The position numbers and the translations under genes were made by a program. The notes beneath the pieces were generated by a model, which did no database searches, was not told the origin of the DNA, and saw only the letters and a program-made list of their open reading frames with translations. Source: CBDCUW01 sp965222745 (GTDB lineage Bacteria; Planctomycetota; Planctomycetia; Pirellulales; Pirellulaceae). From it: a stretch of DNA of 64,000 nucleotides. Shown piece after piece: positions 24,508 to 33,346 of this stretch; within the stretch, counting starts at the first letter, position 1, and every line of letters begins with the position of its first letter. The stretch spans positions 1,674,001 through 1,738,000 of the forward strand of contig CBDCUW010000005.1 of the NCBI GenBank assembly GCA_965222745.1. Reading direction: 5' to 3'.

Positions 24508-26181
24508 ATGCCAAAGAAAATTGCGATTGACTGGGACGAAAACGAGCTGCGACTTGTGGCAGCAAACTGCAGCGGCGCCAGCGTCAAGGTGACCGACGCC
24601 GCGGTCATTCCGATCGAAGGTTCGGATGTGCTGGAAACGCTTCGCACGGCGATCTCACGGCGCGGTCTGGAATCGACCGAGACGCTTGTCGCCATCGGTC
24701 GCGGCAAGGCCGAACTTCGTGAATTGCAGTTACCGCCGGTACCCAATGACGAATTGCCGGAGATGGTGCGGTTTCAAGCGATTCGCAGCTTCGCTTCCGC
24801 CGGCGATCAGGCAACCGTCGACTATTTGGTCACCAGCCGCGATGACCGCGGTGTGGAGATGATCGCTGCTGCGGTCGGGCCCGATAGCTTGGCGGAAATT
24901 CGCGAAACTTGCGAATCGGCCGACCTGACGATCAAGCGCATCGGACTGCGACCGCTGGCGGCCGCGGCGCTTTACCTGACTCAAAAAGATCAGGGGCTCG
25001 ATGGCGACACGGTTTTGATCGACTTGCTGAGTGATGATGCGGAGATCGTCGTCGCCAGGGAGGGTCGAGTCATTTTTGTTCGTACCGTTCGCATGCCCAG
25101 CGTCGCCGCGGCGCGCCCCAAAGCGCTGGCCGGCGAACTGCGGCGCAGCCTGGTCGCTTGCGGTTCGGACGGACCGGTCGATCGAGTCATTTTGTGGGGA
25201 CTGGAATCAGTTCATCGCGATGATGTTGACATGCTTTCGGAGGCTTCCGGCAGCCGAGTCGACGTGCTGGACCCATTCGACCTGGTCGACATCGATCGCA
25301 AGCTGCGTGGCGAGTTGCCCGAACATGTCGGCCGGCTCGCCCCGCTGGTCGGGCTGATTGCCAGCGACGATGTTCACGCCGATCGGTTGATCGATTTCTT
25401 GAACCCGCGAAAACGGGCCGAGGAAGTTGTCAATCCTTACAAACGGGCATTGATGATCGGCGCCCCGGTCGCCGCCGCCCTGTTGCTGGCCTTCTTTGGT
25501 TACCGCCACTTGAAGAATCTGGACGCGGAAGTGACGTCGTTGAAAAACGCCAACGCGCAAATGAAACCGAAAGTGGACGATGCGGTCAAAAAGATTGCCA
25601 AGACCGAATTGGTCGACGAGTTTCTGGACCTCGACGTGAATTGGCTCAGCGAACTGCGGCGTGTCGCAGTCAAGATGCCCCCTTCGCACCAGATGATCGT
25701 TCGCGGCATCTCCGCGACCGGCGATCTTCGCAAAGGCGGCGGTACATTGAGCATCAGCGGCTCCGTGACCGATCCCGATGTGATCGAGTTGCTGGAAACC
25801 GATCTGCGAGATGAAAATCACACCGTCGTCGGTGACGGTTCCTCCGTCCAGAAGGATGCCAAGGACGATTACCGGTGGACGGCGAACGAATTGATCACGG
25901 TCTCCGCCAAATCGGTTCGTAACGCGCGCTACGAGGCGTTCGCATTGTTAGCTGAAAACGAAGCGGAGGAAGAACCAGCGGCTGATGCCGAAACAGCGGA
26001 GGAACCAGCGATCACCGACGAATCCACGCCCGAATCTGCCACTAACCCGCCACCCGCCGAAGACCCGCCACCCGATCAAGATCCACCTGCGGAAGAAGAC
26101 GCGGAGGAAGACTCGCCGCAAGCCAAGCCTCAAGAACCTGAAGGCCTTGCCGCGGATCCGACCGAGGAGGTGCAATCATGA
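24508..26181 (+). CDS. gspL: GspL-like assembly-platform protein (PilM/PilN-like)
   Basis: 557 residues. The N-terminal 300 residues form a cytoplasmic actin-like domain (KIAIDWDENELRLVAANC, FQAIRSFASAGDQATVDYLV, TVLIDLLSDDAEIVVAREG) as in PilM/GspL. A single membrane helix lies at about 313-332 (ALMIGAPVAAALLLAFFGY), followed by a coiled segment and a ferredoxin-like periplasmic domain. The last 80 residues are an acidic, proline-rich tail (EEPAADAETAEEPA and onward) that is not part of the family. GspL links the secretion ATPase to the inner-membrane platform. Its end overlaps the gspM start by 4 bases. Confidence 0.84.
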   Translation: MPKKIAIDWDENELRLVAANCSGASVKVTDAAVIPIEGSDVLETLRTAISRRGLESTETLVAIGRGKAELRELQLPPVPNDELPEMVRFQAIRSFASAGDQATVDYLVTSRDDRGVEMIAAAVGPDSLAEIRETCESADLTIKRIGLRPLAAAALYLTQKDQGLDGDTVLIDLLSDDAEIVVAREGRVIFVRTVRMPSVAAARPKALAGELRRSLVACGSDGPVDRVILWGLESVHRDDVDMLSEASGSRVDVLDPFDLVDIDRKLRGELPEHVGRLAPLVGLIASDDVHADRLIDFLNPRKRAEEVVNPYKRALMIGAPVAAALLLAFFGYRHLKNLDAEVTSLKNANAQMKPKVDDAVKKIAKTELVDEFLDLDVNWLSELRRVAVKMPPSHQMIVRGISATGDLRKGGGTLSISGSVTDPDVIELLETDLRDENHTVVGDGSSVQKDAKDDYRWTANELITVSAKSVRNARYEAFALLAENEAEEEPAADAETAEEPAITDESTPESATNPPPAEDPPPDQDPPAEEDAEEDSPQAKPQEPEGLAADPTEEVQS

Positions 26182-27353
26182 CTCAACGAGAAAGAATGTT
26201 GTCGATCCTTGTCGGCGGGCTGCTTGTCGGCGTCGTGGTGTGGTGGGGCATCAACAAGTACCGCACCGCTGTCAATCAACGGACCACTCAAATCACCAAT
26301 TTGCAACAGGAAAAAGTTCGGCTGGACGAACAGGTGATGCAAGGTTTCATCGCCGAACGACAAATGGGCGAATACCTGGCACGCTCGCTGCCAGGTGATG
26401 CCAACCGCGCGAGAAGCGTCTATCAGCAATGGTTGTTGGATGTTTGCCAGAAAAACAATTTTTCAGGTGTGGACCACACCACCACGCTTCCGATCGGCCA
26501 GCTGTATCAACGCATCGGTTTTCGAGTTTCCGGAAGCCCGTCGAAGATCGAACTGATCAGAATGATGCACGCGTTTTACGCCAAGGACTACCTGCATCGA
26601 ATCCGCGAACTGTCGATTCGTCCCAACAAGACCGGCACTTTCACGGTCGAAATGACGATCGACGTGATCGCGCTGATGACCGCTCCGGTCGATGCCGATC
26701 CGCCAGGTGATTCGTCGTGGCGAGTCGACGCGGATCTGGCAAGCTACGTCGATCCGATCATGAATCGCAATTACTTCCAACCGCCCAACGCCCCGCCACG
26801 GTACACCGGCGGACCAAGGGTCGAAGCCTTCGTCGGACGTGAAACGCCGATTCAATTGGCGTTCAGCGATCCCGAACAGCACAACGTTCGCGTCGAATTT
26901 GTCGGTGATCCGCCGCCATTTGCTCGACTCGATTCAAACAGCGCGATGCTTCGCGTTCGGTCGGACGAAAAGCAGGAATTGAAGTTGCGGCTGCGAGCCG
27001 TCGACGACGGTTTTCCCAATCGCAGCATCGAGCAGGAATTGACCGTCGCCGTGATTGATCCACCCCCGCCACCTCCTCCTCCGCCGCCGACATTGAAATT
27101 CGACGACGCCTCGCAGACAGTGTTGACCGGCTTGACCCATGGTCGCGACGATTGGACCGCGTGGATGCACGTTCGAACGAAGGGAAGAACGCTGAAACTG
27201 CGCGTCGGCGATGGTTTCGAGATCGGCAGCCTGAAAGGAAAAGTGATCGAAGTGACGCCAAAATTCGTGGTTCTGGAGATCGACGGGCGGCGGTTCATGC
27301 TAAAACCCAACGGCAACTTGAAAGAAGCAGCGGACAAATCCGAAGTGGACTAG
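26178..27353 (+). CDS. GspM/PilO-like protein fused to a PilP/GspC-like domain
   Basis: 391 residues. A membrane helix at 8-26 (SILVGGLLVGVVVWWG) and a coil precede a PilO/GspM-like ferredoxin fold (about 70-165, with YQRIGFRVSGSPSKIELIRMM). Then comes a linker, a beta domain (QLAFSDPEQHNVRVEFVG), a run of ten prolines at about 295-305, and a C-terminal beta domain (VGDGFEIGSLKGKVIEVTP, VVLEIDGRRFML) that resembles the PilP/GspC homology region which contacts the secretin. This fusion would join platform and secretin-contacting parts in one chain, and would explain why no separate gspC is seen. The C-terminal assignment is inference. Confidence 0.78.
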   Translation: MTQRERMLSILVGGLLVGVVVWWGINKYRTAVNQRTTQITNLQQEKVRLDEQVMQGFIAERQMGEYLARSLPGDANRARSVYQQWLLDVCQKNNFSGVDHTTTLPIGQLYQRIGFRVSGSPSKIELIRMMHAFYAKDYLHRIRELSIRPNKTGTFTVEMTIDVIALMTAPVDADPPGDSSWRVDADLASYVDPIMNRNYFQPPNAPPRYTGGPRVEAFVGRETPIQLAFSDPEQHNVRVEFVGDPPPFARLDSNSAMLRVRSDEKQELKLRLRAVDDGFPNRSIEQELTVAVIDPPPPPPPPPPTLKFDDASQTVLTGLTHGRDDWTAWMHVRTKGRTLKLRVGDGFEIGSLKGKVIEVTPKFVVLEIDGRRFMLKPNGNLKEAADKSEVD

Positions 27354-27571
27354 CCCGGATTATTCGTGTAGGCCGGACCGGAGGTCGCAAAACGATGCCG
27401 TAACTGCGCGGGGCCGGTTCGTGCTTGCGAGCAGCGCGGGAGACGAAAAAACTTCCCGCAGGCGGCCGAAGTTCCGGCACCGTAAGGGTTTGCTTGTTAC
27501 GGCCTACGTCGTATCTACGGCGGGGACCGCCGCGCTACGATGGAAGAACAAGACGCAGCGGCCAACCAGAT
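27354..27571. other. Intergenic region before the ABC importer
   Basis: 218 bases. It contains a hairpin with GCGGGA and TCCCGC arms (about 27437-27462) and a family D repeat (27517-27543). I looked for a TPP riboswitch because the importer resembles thiamine-precursor systems; the conserved CTGAGA and related elements are absent. Confidence 0.5.
27517..27543 (+). repeat. Family D repeat, copy 1
   Basis: ACGGCGGGGACCGCCGCGCTACGATGG in two parts: CGGCGGGGACCGCCG is an inverted repeat, and GCTACGATGG is shared with the copy at 51080. An inverted copy lies at 54043. Confidence 0.75.
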
Positions 27572-28324
27572 ATGCCCCATGCCAGTTCGATTCAATGCGA
27601 TGCGGTCTCGGTTCGATTTGACCGCGAGGTCGTCGCCGTTGACGACGTCACGATGGTCATTCCGCCGGGGCAGATCTTTTCGCTGATCGGCCCCAGCGGT
27701 TGTGGAAAGACGACGTTGCTGCGGTTGATCGCCGGCTTGCAAACGGCCTCGGCTGGCGAGGTCCGTATCGATCCGCCGGCCGACGGACGCAGCGGCGAAA
27801 TTGCATTCGTCTTTCAGCAACCCTCGCTGCTGCCATGGCGAACGGCACTGGAAAACGTCGCGCTGCCGCTGGAGTTGACCACAACTGACAACGCGTCGCA
27901 TCGCCAATCGGCCTCCATGGATCTGCTGGAAAACGTCGGTTTGGGCGACGCGGCCCACTTGCTGCCTCACCAACTTTCCGGCGGCATGAAAATGCGAGTG
28001 TCGATCGCCCGCGCGCTGGTCACTCAGCCGAGCATTTTGCTGCTGGACGAACCCTTTGCCGCGCTCGATGATATGCTGCGCAACCAACTGGGCCAGTGGT
28101 TCTTGCAGCTGTGGCAAGAGCGGCAGTTCACCGCGGTCATGGTGACTCACAATATCGCAGAATCGATCCTGTTGTCTCACCGAATCGGGGTGATGCGGGG
28201 CGGCCGGCTGGCGGCGCTGATCGACAATCCGCTGCCACAGCCGCGAAACGATTTGCTCCGCCGGTCTCCCGAATTCGGGCAGTTTTACGGCCAACTCGCC
28301 GATGCACTGCGGGGCAACGCATGA
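27572..28324 (+). CDS. ABC importer ATP-binding protein (nitrate/taurine/HMP type)
   Basis: 250 residues from ATG 27572; open frame upstream is repeat sequence. Walker A is IGPSGCGKTTLLRLIAG, the Q-loop is FVFQQPSLLPWRTALENV, the signature LSGGMKMRVSIARAL, Walker B ILLLDEPFAALDD, and the switch histidine lies in VMVTHNIAESI. These are typical for the SsuB/TauB/ThiZ group. Start of the permease overlaps its stop by ATGA, so ATPase and permease are coupled. Confidence 0.92.
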   Translation: MPHASSIQCDAVSVRFDREVVAVDDVTMVIPPGQIFSLIGPSGCGKTTLLRLIAGLQTASAGEVRIDPPADGRSGEIAFVFQQPSLLPWRTALENVALPLELTTTDNASHRQSASMDLLENVGLGDAAHLLPHQLSGGMKMRVSIARALVTQPSILLLDEPFAALDDMLRNQLGQWFLQLWQERQFTAVMVTHNIAESILLSHRIGVMRGGRLAALIDNPLPQPRNDLLRRSPEFGQFYGQLADALRGNA

Positions 28325-29172
28325 GTGATTCCGCCTACCCCAACCAACCCGACTCGATGCCGCCGCGACGCCGCCGCGATGACGTGGCCAGGTTCGTTTC
28401 TCATTCCAGAAACATGGCAGCCACCGTGTTGGTTGTTGGCGGCGTTGCGGTCGCTGGACTGGCGATTTGGGAAGCGGTCGTCTGGTTGTTCGGTTTGCCC
28501 GCGGCGCTGCTGCCGAGTCCGCGGCAAGTCGCGATGGCGGCCTGGGAAGAACGTCAGACGCTGCTGCGCGGCACGATCACGACGGGAGTGGCGGCGACCG
28601 CGGGACTGGTTTCGGCGATCGCGGTCGGGTCGATGATCTCGGTGGTCTTCAGCCAATCGCGTCGAATTCGGTTGGCCTTTTTTCCGTATGTGGTCTTTCT
28701 TCAAACAGTACCGATCGTGGCGATCGCGCCGCTGCTGATCATCTGGAGCGGCTATCGGTTTCGCACCGTGGTGATCGTGACCGTGATCATTTGCCTGTTT
28801 CCGATCGTCAACAACGTCACCGCCGGCCTATTGGCCATCCATCGTGACTTGTCCGACCTCTTCCGTCTCTACGGCGCCACACGGACTCAGCGTTTGCTAC
28901 GGCTGCAGATTCCGACCGCAGTGCGGTATCTGATGTTGGGCGCCAAAACCAGCAGCGGGTTGGCGGTGATCGGAGCGATCGTCGCCGAGTTCTTTGTCGG
29001 CAACGGCAGCAGCTACGACGGACTGGGTACGCTGATGACCGGCTGGCAGGCGCTGCTACGGACCGATGCCCTGATCGCCGCCGTATTAGCATCGACACTC
29101 TTGGGCCTGATCCTCTTCGGAACGGTTCAGCTGGTCGCAACCACCCTGTTGCGACGATGGACCAGCACGTAG
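28321..29172 (+). CDS. ABC importer permease (SsuC/ThiX type)
   Basis: 283 residues from the ATG overlapping the ATPase stop. After a polar, arginine-rich N-terminus there are about six membrane helices. PSPRQVAMAAWE, the EAA-loop-like segment DLFRLYGATRTQRLLRLQIP and AVIGAIVAEFFVGN are characteristic of this permease family. It forms the channel for the importer made with the genes on either side. Confidence 0.92.
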   Translation: MSDSAYPNQPDSMPPRRRRDDVARFVSHSRNMAATVLVVGGVAVAGLAIWEAVVWLFGLPAALLPSPRQVAMAAWEERQTLLRGTITTGVAATAGLVSAIAVGSMISVVFSQSRRIRLAFFPYVVFLQTVPIVAIAPLLIIWSGYRFRTVVIVTVIICLFPIVNNVTAGLLAIHRDLSDLFRLYGATRTQRLLRLQIPTAVRYLMLGAKTSSGLAVIGAIVAEFFVGNGSSYDGLGTLMTGWQALLRTDALIAAVLASTLLGLILFGTVQLVATTLLRRWTST

Positions 29173-29250
29173 GCGACGGGTGTCGGTCCTCTGGTCGATC
29201 GGCCATGATGTTGGTGTTCCCGCTGCTTCCGCTCACTTTGCGAGTACGCC

Positions 29251-30255
29251 GTGTCACGCTTTTTGTTTGTCTGGTCGACGACTGCGATCGTCTTGATGGT
29301 GGTCGGTTGCAGCCGTTCGGAGCCGGCCCCGGATTCGTCTCTCTCTCCGCAGGCTGGCGGCCAGACGAAAAAACAAGTCGCCGTGCAACTCAATTGGTTC
29401 CCGGAAGCCGAACACGGTGGCGTTTATCAGGCTTTGGCCGACCAGACGTACGCACAAAGTGGTCTGGAGGTCGACATTCTTCCCGGCGGCCGGGCGACGC
29501 GGGTCGATGCGGAGGTTCACCTCGGACGATGCCAGTTTGCCATTGCCAACGCCGATGACGTGGTCCTTTTCCGAGGCCAAGGAATGGACATCGTCGCCGT
29601 CATGGCGGTCGCACAAAATCATCCTCGCTGCATCCTGGTGCAGCAACAAAGTGGCGTGACCGATTTCGAAGGGTTGGCCGGCATGACGCTTCAAAGTCAA
29701 ACCGGTCGCCCGTTCCTGGAGTTCATGCGATCCAAAGGATTGCTCGATCAGGTTACCCAACGACCATACCACGGCAGCGTCTCATCGTTGGTCGAAGATC
29801 CAACCATTGCGATCCAAGCGTATTCGTATGCCGAACCGCTGCTTGCCCAACAGCAGGGAGTGAAGGTTCGGAAGTTGATGGTCAGTGACCTGGGCTGGAA
29901 CCCTTACTCCAGCGTCCTGATCACTTCCGGCCAATTGATTCGCGATGATCCGGAACTCGTCCGAACCTTTGTCACGGCGACGCGGCTCGGGTGGCAAAAT
30001 TATTTCACCGATCCGTCGCAAGGGAACACCGCCATCCTGTCCGCCAACAAACATGGGATGACCGCCGAAGTGCTCCAGTTCGGTAGCAAGGGACTGCAAG
30101 CCCTGGCGATGCCCGGTGAGATGGAGTTGGCCGAGGTTGGGGCGATGGCAACTGAAAGATGGAAATCGCTTGTCGACCAGATGGTTTCGCTTCAACTGGT
30201 CGATGCCGCGAAAGTGAAAGCCGAGGACTGCTTCACCACCGAGTTTTTGGATTAA
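29251..30255 (+). CDS. NMT1/THI5-like substrate-binding lipoprotein
   Basis: 334 residues from a GTG at 29251. A lipoprotein signal ends VVGC at residue 20. The mature part opens with VAVQLNWFPEAEHGGVYQAL, which resembles ThiY and other NMT1/THI5-like proteins that bind the thiamine pyrimidine precursor or related heterocycles, and continues with ILPGGRATRVDAEVHLGRCQ, FAIANADDVVLFRGQGMDIV and FEGLAGMTLQSQTG. It follows the permease by 78 bases and supplies ligand to it. HMP-type, riboflavin or taurine-like substrates are all possible; the first is favoured only by family resemblance. Confidence 0.85.
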   Translation: MSRFLFVWSTTAIVLMVVGCSRSEPAPDSSLSPQAGGQTKKQVAVQLNWFPEAEHGGVYQALADQTYAQSGLEVDILPGGRATRVDAEVHLGRCQFAIANADDVVLFRGQGMDIVAVMAVAQNHPRCILVQQQSGVTDFEGLAGMTLQSQTGRPFLEFMRSKGLLDQVTQRPYHGSVSSLVEDPTIAIQAYSYAEPLLAQQQGVKVRKLMVSDLGWNPYSSVLITSGQLIRDDPELVRTFVTATRLGWQNYFTDPSQGNTAILSANKHGMTAEVLQFGSKGLQALAMPGEMELAEVGAMATERWKSLVDQMVSLQLVDAAKVKAEDCFTTEFLD

Positions 30256-30271
30256 CTGGGCAGGAGTGAAA

Positions 30272-31129
30272 TCAAGCCGCGTCACTTCTGCTGTTTTGCG
30301 GACCGATATGACGGCCCAGCATTTCGATTTCTAACCGCAGCAGCTGCCGTGAGACTTCGCTCGCCGCCGGCCGATCATTGCAGTCGGGAGAAGTCATCTT
30401 GATCATCAAGTCGATCGCTGGTGCCAAAGCTTGCCGATCCAATCTGTCTTCGCGGCGAATCCATTGATCCAAGACCATTCCGAGCGAAAAAATGTCCATC
30501 GGCGGCAGCGCGGCGATGTTGTCAACCAACGACTCCGGCGATGCGTACTGGGGCGTACCGCGAAATCGGCCCGCCGATACCGTGTGAACTCGGGTCGCGA
30601 ATCCCAAGTCGACCAACGTGACGTGTCCGCGCGAACCCACCATCACGTTGGAAGGCTTGACGTCACCGTGAACCCATCCGGCCGCATGCAGCGACGTGAG
30701 CGCTTGGGCGACTTGGCGGACCAACCACAAAGTGACCGGAAACGGTTTTGCCTCGGCCTGTTCAAGACACCGCTGCATCGTCATCCCCTCCAGCCGCGGC
30801 ATCACGACGTAGGGAGCCACCGCAGAAGTCGAAGCGTCCAAAACGGCGATCAGATTTGGGTGAATCGCGTCGACCGCCGCTGCAGCGAACCGGGTGATCT
30901 GCTGGCAACTTTCGATGTCTTCTCGCTGGAGTGTCCGTTTGACCACGTAGTCCCAACGAGGACTTCCGGCAGCATCAGCTGGCTGGGCCATCGTCAGTTC
31001 GGTGGTGGAACTGCGGTGAATCGGACGACCCAACCGCCAGATCCCCAGAATCGACGGCCGCTTCGTAGCTTTCCCGCCACGGGGACGAATGTCAGACCGC
31101 GAGTAACCCGAACTCTTCACTGCAACCAT
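30272..31129 (-). CDS. Small serine/threonine protein kinase
   Basis: 285 residues, one kinase domain and nothing else; no membrane helix. Residues in order: a weak glycine loop in GIWRLGRPIHRSST, the ATP lysine in YVVKRTLQ, catalytic loop VHGDVKPSNVMV (HGD in place of HRD, with Asp, Lys and Asn kept), DLG in place of DFG in LVDLGFATR, and a GTPQYASPESL activation segment. The catalytic residues are intact, so it should be active despite both variants. It ends 16 bases from the convergent binding-protein gene. Target unknown. Confidence 0.88.
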   Translation of the reverse strand: MVAVKSSGYSRSDIRPRGGKATKRPSILGIWRLGRPIHRSSTTELTMAQPADAAGSPRWDYVVKRTLQREDIESCQQITRFAAAAVDAIHPNLIAVLDASTSAVAPYVVMPRLEGMTMQRCLEQAEAKPFPVTLWLVRQVAQALTSLHAAGWVHGDVKPSNVMVGSRGHVTLVDLGFATRVHTVSAGRFRGTPQYASPESLVDNIAALPPMDIFSLGMVLDQWIRREDRLDRQALAPAIDLMIKMTSPDCNDRPAASEVSRQLLRLEIEMLGRHIGPQNSRSDAA

Positions 31130-31395
31130 CCTTTGCGAGCGAACAACAGCTTCGCGGGCAGTGGCCGCGCGCCCTTCTCACATCGACCGACTGCCGGGAC
31201 CGGATCGAATCCCACCCGAAGCAACCGCTAAACTCGACCAAACCTGCCCATTCAATCCAATTTCTCGCCACACCCGCCAGGGGAACTTCGCTACCATGTG
31301 CAGCCCGATCGGATTGGAACAACGCCGCAGGCCGTTGCCCCCATGTCGTGTCGATCGCCTGCTACTTTTCGTCCCCAGAACCGCCGAGCGAACGA

Positions 31396-31860
31396 GTGTC
31401 TGACCAGCCCACCGATTTCAATCCTTACCAAGCGACAAGTGGTCCTGTTTCGCTCTCTGGCGATCACACCTTCCTGGGTCGAGTGGCGTTGGAATTGGCT
31501 CGTTGGCAAACTTTTTTTGCTGTGCTGATGTCCATCGGATTCCTCGGAATGATGGGAATGGTGATGCTTTCGATGCTGGGTGGTTCCGATGACGTGGCCG
31601 AAATGATCGGCGGGATGGCCTGTGCCGGCGTCGCCGCGATCCTGATCTACGGGCTTCCCGCGTTCATGCTTTGGAAAGCGGCCGCCGGTGCCCGCCGATA
31701 CGCCAAATCGCCCGGTTCAACCGAGCTTGCCGAATTCGCGTCGAGTCAACTCAGTTTTTGGCGAACGGTGGGAATCATCGCGGCGATCGTTGTCGGGCTC
31801 TACGCCATCGTCTTCGTGGGCATGATGCTGTTCGGCGTCGGCTTGTTCTTCTCGACCTAG
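31396..31860 (+). CDS. Small membrane protein with NPYQ-type N-terminus
   Basis: 154 residues if started at the GTG at 31396, giving MSDQPTDFNPYQATSG; this NPYQ start is common among planctomycete small membrane proteins. Three helices are visible (about residues 37-60, 68-90 and 125-150), with the second and third flanking a cytoplasm-like basic loop AAGARRYAKSPGSTE. It may belong to the DUF5362-like group. Function unknown. The open frame continues upstream to 31348, but without a better start. Confidence 0.75.
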   Translation: MSDQPTDFNPYQATSGPVSLSGDHTFLGRVALELARWQTFFAVLMSIGFLGMMGMVMLSMLGGSDDVAEMIGGMACAGVAAILIYGLPAFMLWKAAAGARRYAKSPGSTELAEFASSQLSFWRTVGIIAAIVVGLYAIVFVGMMLFGVGLFFST

Positions 31861-31919
31861 TGCCGTGTCAAAGCTAGACTGCTTGGTTGTCCGTGCCTTT
31901 CATTTTTCAGGTGTTTTCT

Positions 31920-32996
31920 ATGTCGATGCGATTCCTGCCACTCGTTCTTCTTGCATGCCTCGCGGTGGGATGCAATCGATCCACTGAAACCACACCGGGC
32001 AATTCGTCCGCCGAGCAGCCGGCCGACAAAGACGGCTTTCCGCGGACTGCCGGAAAGTACACGGTGCTGGGAATCTTGACCGACAATCAAGACAACAGCA
32101 AAGCAAAAGAGAATGCGGAAACAACGCTGCTGACCCATCCGGACGTCGCCTGCCTGGTCGGACTATGGAGCAACAATACGCCGATGATCCTGGCGGCACT
32201 TCGCAGCAGCGATGCGGTGGGAAAAGTCAAAGTGGTCGGCTTTGACGAACATGCTGAAACGCTCGCCGGAATTCGCGAAGGCACGGTCTTTGGAACCATC
32301 GTGCAAAATCCATACGGCTTCGGCTATCGAAGCGTCGAATGGCTCACGTCGATCGCCAAAGACAAACCGGTCGACGTGCCGGAGTCGGGATTGCTGTTCA
32401 TTCCGCATCAGACGATCACGTCCGACAACGTGCAAGAGTTTTCGGACAAGATGGACGCCATCAAAGCGGACAACGGGCCGCTGCTGTCACCCGATTCGGA
32501 TCTGGACGGTTCAGGTGTTCGCGTCGCCTTCATCACCAACAGCATCGATCCGTTTTGGACACTCTCCGAATTCGGTTGCAACAAGGCGGCCGAGCAGTTT
32601 GGCTGTCAGGTCGACGTGCAGATGCCATCGAACGGTTCGATCGAAGAGCAGAAACGTTTTTTGGAAACCAATGCAGCCAACAAAATTGACGGCGTCGCGA
32701 TCAGCCCGATTGATCCGGCCAATCAAGTCGCCGTGATCAACGAAGCCTGCGAGTCGATGACGGTGATCTGTCAGGACAGCGACGCGCCGGCATCAAAACG
32801 CGAATTTTATCTCGGCACCAGCAACTACATGGCGGGGCGGGCGGCCGGAAAGTTGATCAAGCAAGCGATTCCCGATGGCGGCGAGGTGATGCTGTTTGTC
32901 GGCAAAATGGAAGTCCTCAACGCCCAGGAACGCAGCCAGGGAATCATCGACGAACTTGGCGATGAGCCAGTCCCGGCGATGTTCGAAGGACTTTAG
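31920..32996 (+). CDS. Ribose-type sugar-binding lipoprotein with halves in swapped order (circular permutation)
   Basis: 358 residues. A lipoprotein signal ends LAVGC (Cys18). Residues 44-176 (from GKYTVLGILTDNQDNSKAKE to TITSDNVQEF) match the second half of RbsB-like type I binding proteins: SKAKENAETTLLTHPDVACL, KVVGFDEHAETLAGIREG, GTIVQNPYGFGYRSVEWL. Residues 199-350 (from GVRVAFITNSIDPFW through DGVAISPIDPANQVAVINEA to ERSQGIIDEL) match the first half. In ordinary members the order is the reverse. Both halves are open, well conserved and in frame, and are joined by a linker (about 177-198). The chain ends MFEGL, where normal members continue into the second half. A family A repeat begins eight bases after the stop. 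It may serve the orphan sugar permease/ATPase at 13207-16111. Confidence 0.85.
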   Translation: MSMRFLPLVLLACLAVGCNRSTETTPGNSSAEQPADKDGFPRTAGKYTVLGILTDNQDNSKAKENAETTLLTHPDVACLVGLWSNNTPMILAALRSSDAVGKVKVVGFDEHAETLAGIREGTVFGTIVQNPYGFGYRSVEWLTSIAKDKPVDVPESGLLFIPHQTITSDNVQEFSDKMDAIKADNGPLLSPDSDLDGSGVRVAFITNSIDPFWTLSEFGCNKAAEQFGCQVDVQMPSNGSIEEQKRFLETNAANKIDGVAISPIDPANQVAVINEACESMTVICQDSDAPASKREFYLGTSNYMAGRAAGKLIKQAIPDGGEVMLFVGKMEVLNAQERSQGIIDELGDEPVPAMFEGL

Positions 32997-33346
32997 ATCC
33001 TGGGTAGGCCGACTTGTCCCCAAGTCGGCGCGCATCCCGAGCACAGATTCGCCGACTTGTCCCCAAGCAGTCAAGTCAACCCCTGCGGCGCCGGAACTTC
33101 GGTCGATCGAAGTGAACTGCTTCGGTTTGCAACGTGTTTTGCCCGACTACGAGGTTGACGCAGCGACGGCGTGGTTCTATCAACCTCGGTCCGGCCTACT
33201 GGGCGTGTAATCGATACAACCGGCCCGTTTTTCCTTTTTGACCGCTCGGTGATTGGATTGGACACCTCCGGTGGACGCCGGTCCGCCGATTTGTCTTCTA
33301 GAGTGTGTCAACACACCAGCATCCAACCACCCGCAGGGCGTTCTTC
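32997..33346. other. Gene-free region with composite repeat
   Basis: 350 bases. It contains the composite repeat at 33004-33066; after that no gene, hairpin or promoter was recognised. Confidence 0.5.
33004..33066 (+). repeat. Composite family A repeat (long form)
   Basis: A full family A palindrome (33004-33029), then CGCGCATCCCGAGCAC, then a half copy GATTCGCCGACTTGTCCCC. The same order with the same spacer occurs at 41368-41437, so the unit is about 65 bases long. Confidence 0.8.

Noticed and set aside
27354..27571. TPP riboswitch before the NMT1/THI5-like importer.
   Set aside because: The conserved CTGAGA and GGGG-type elements are missing; only a simple hairpin and a family D repeat are present.
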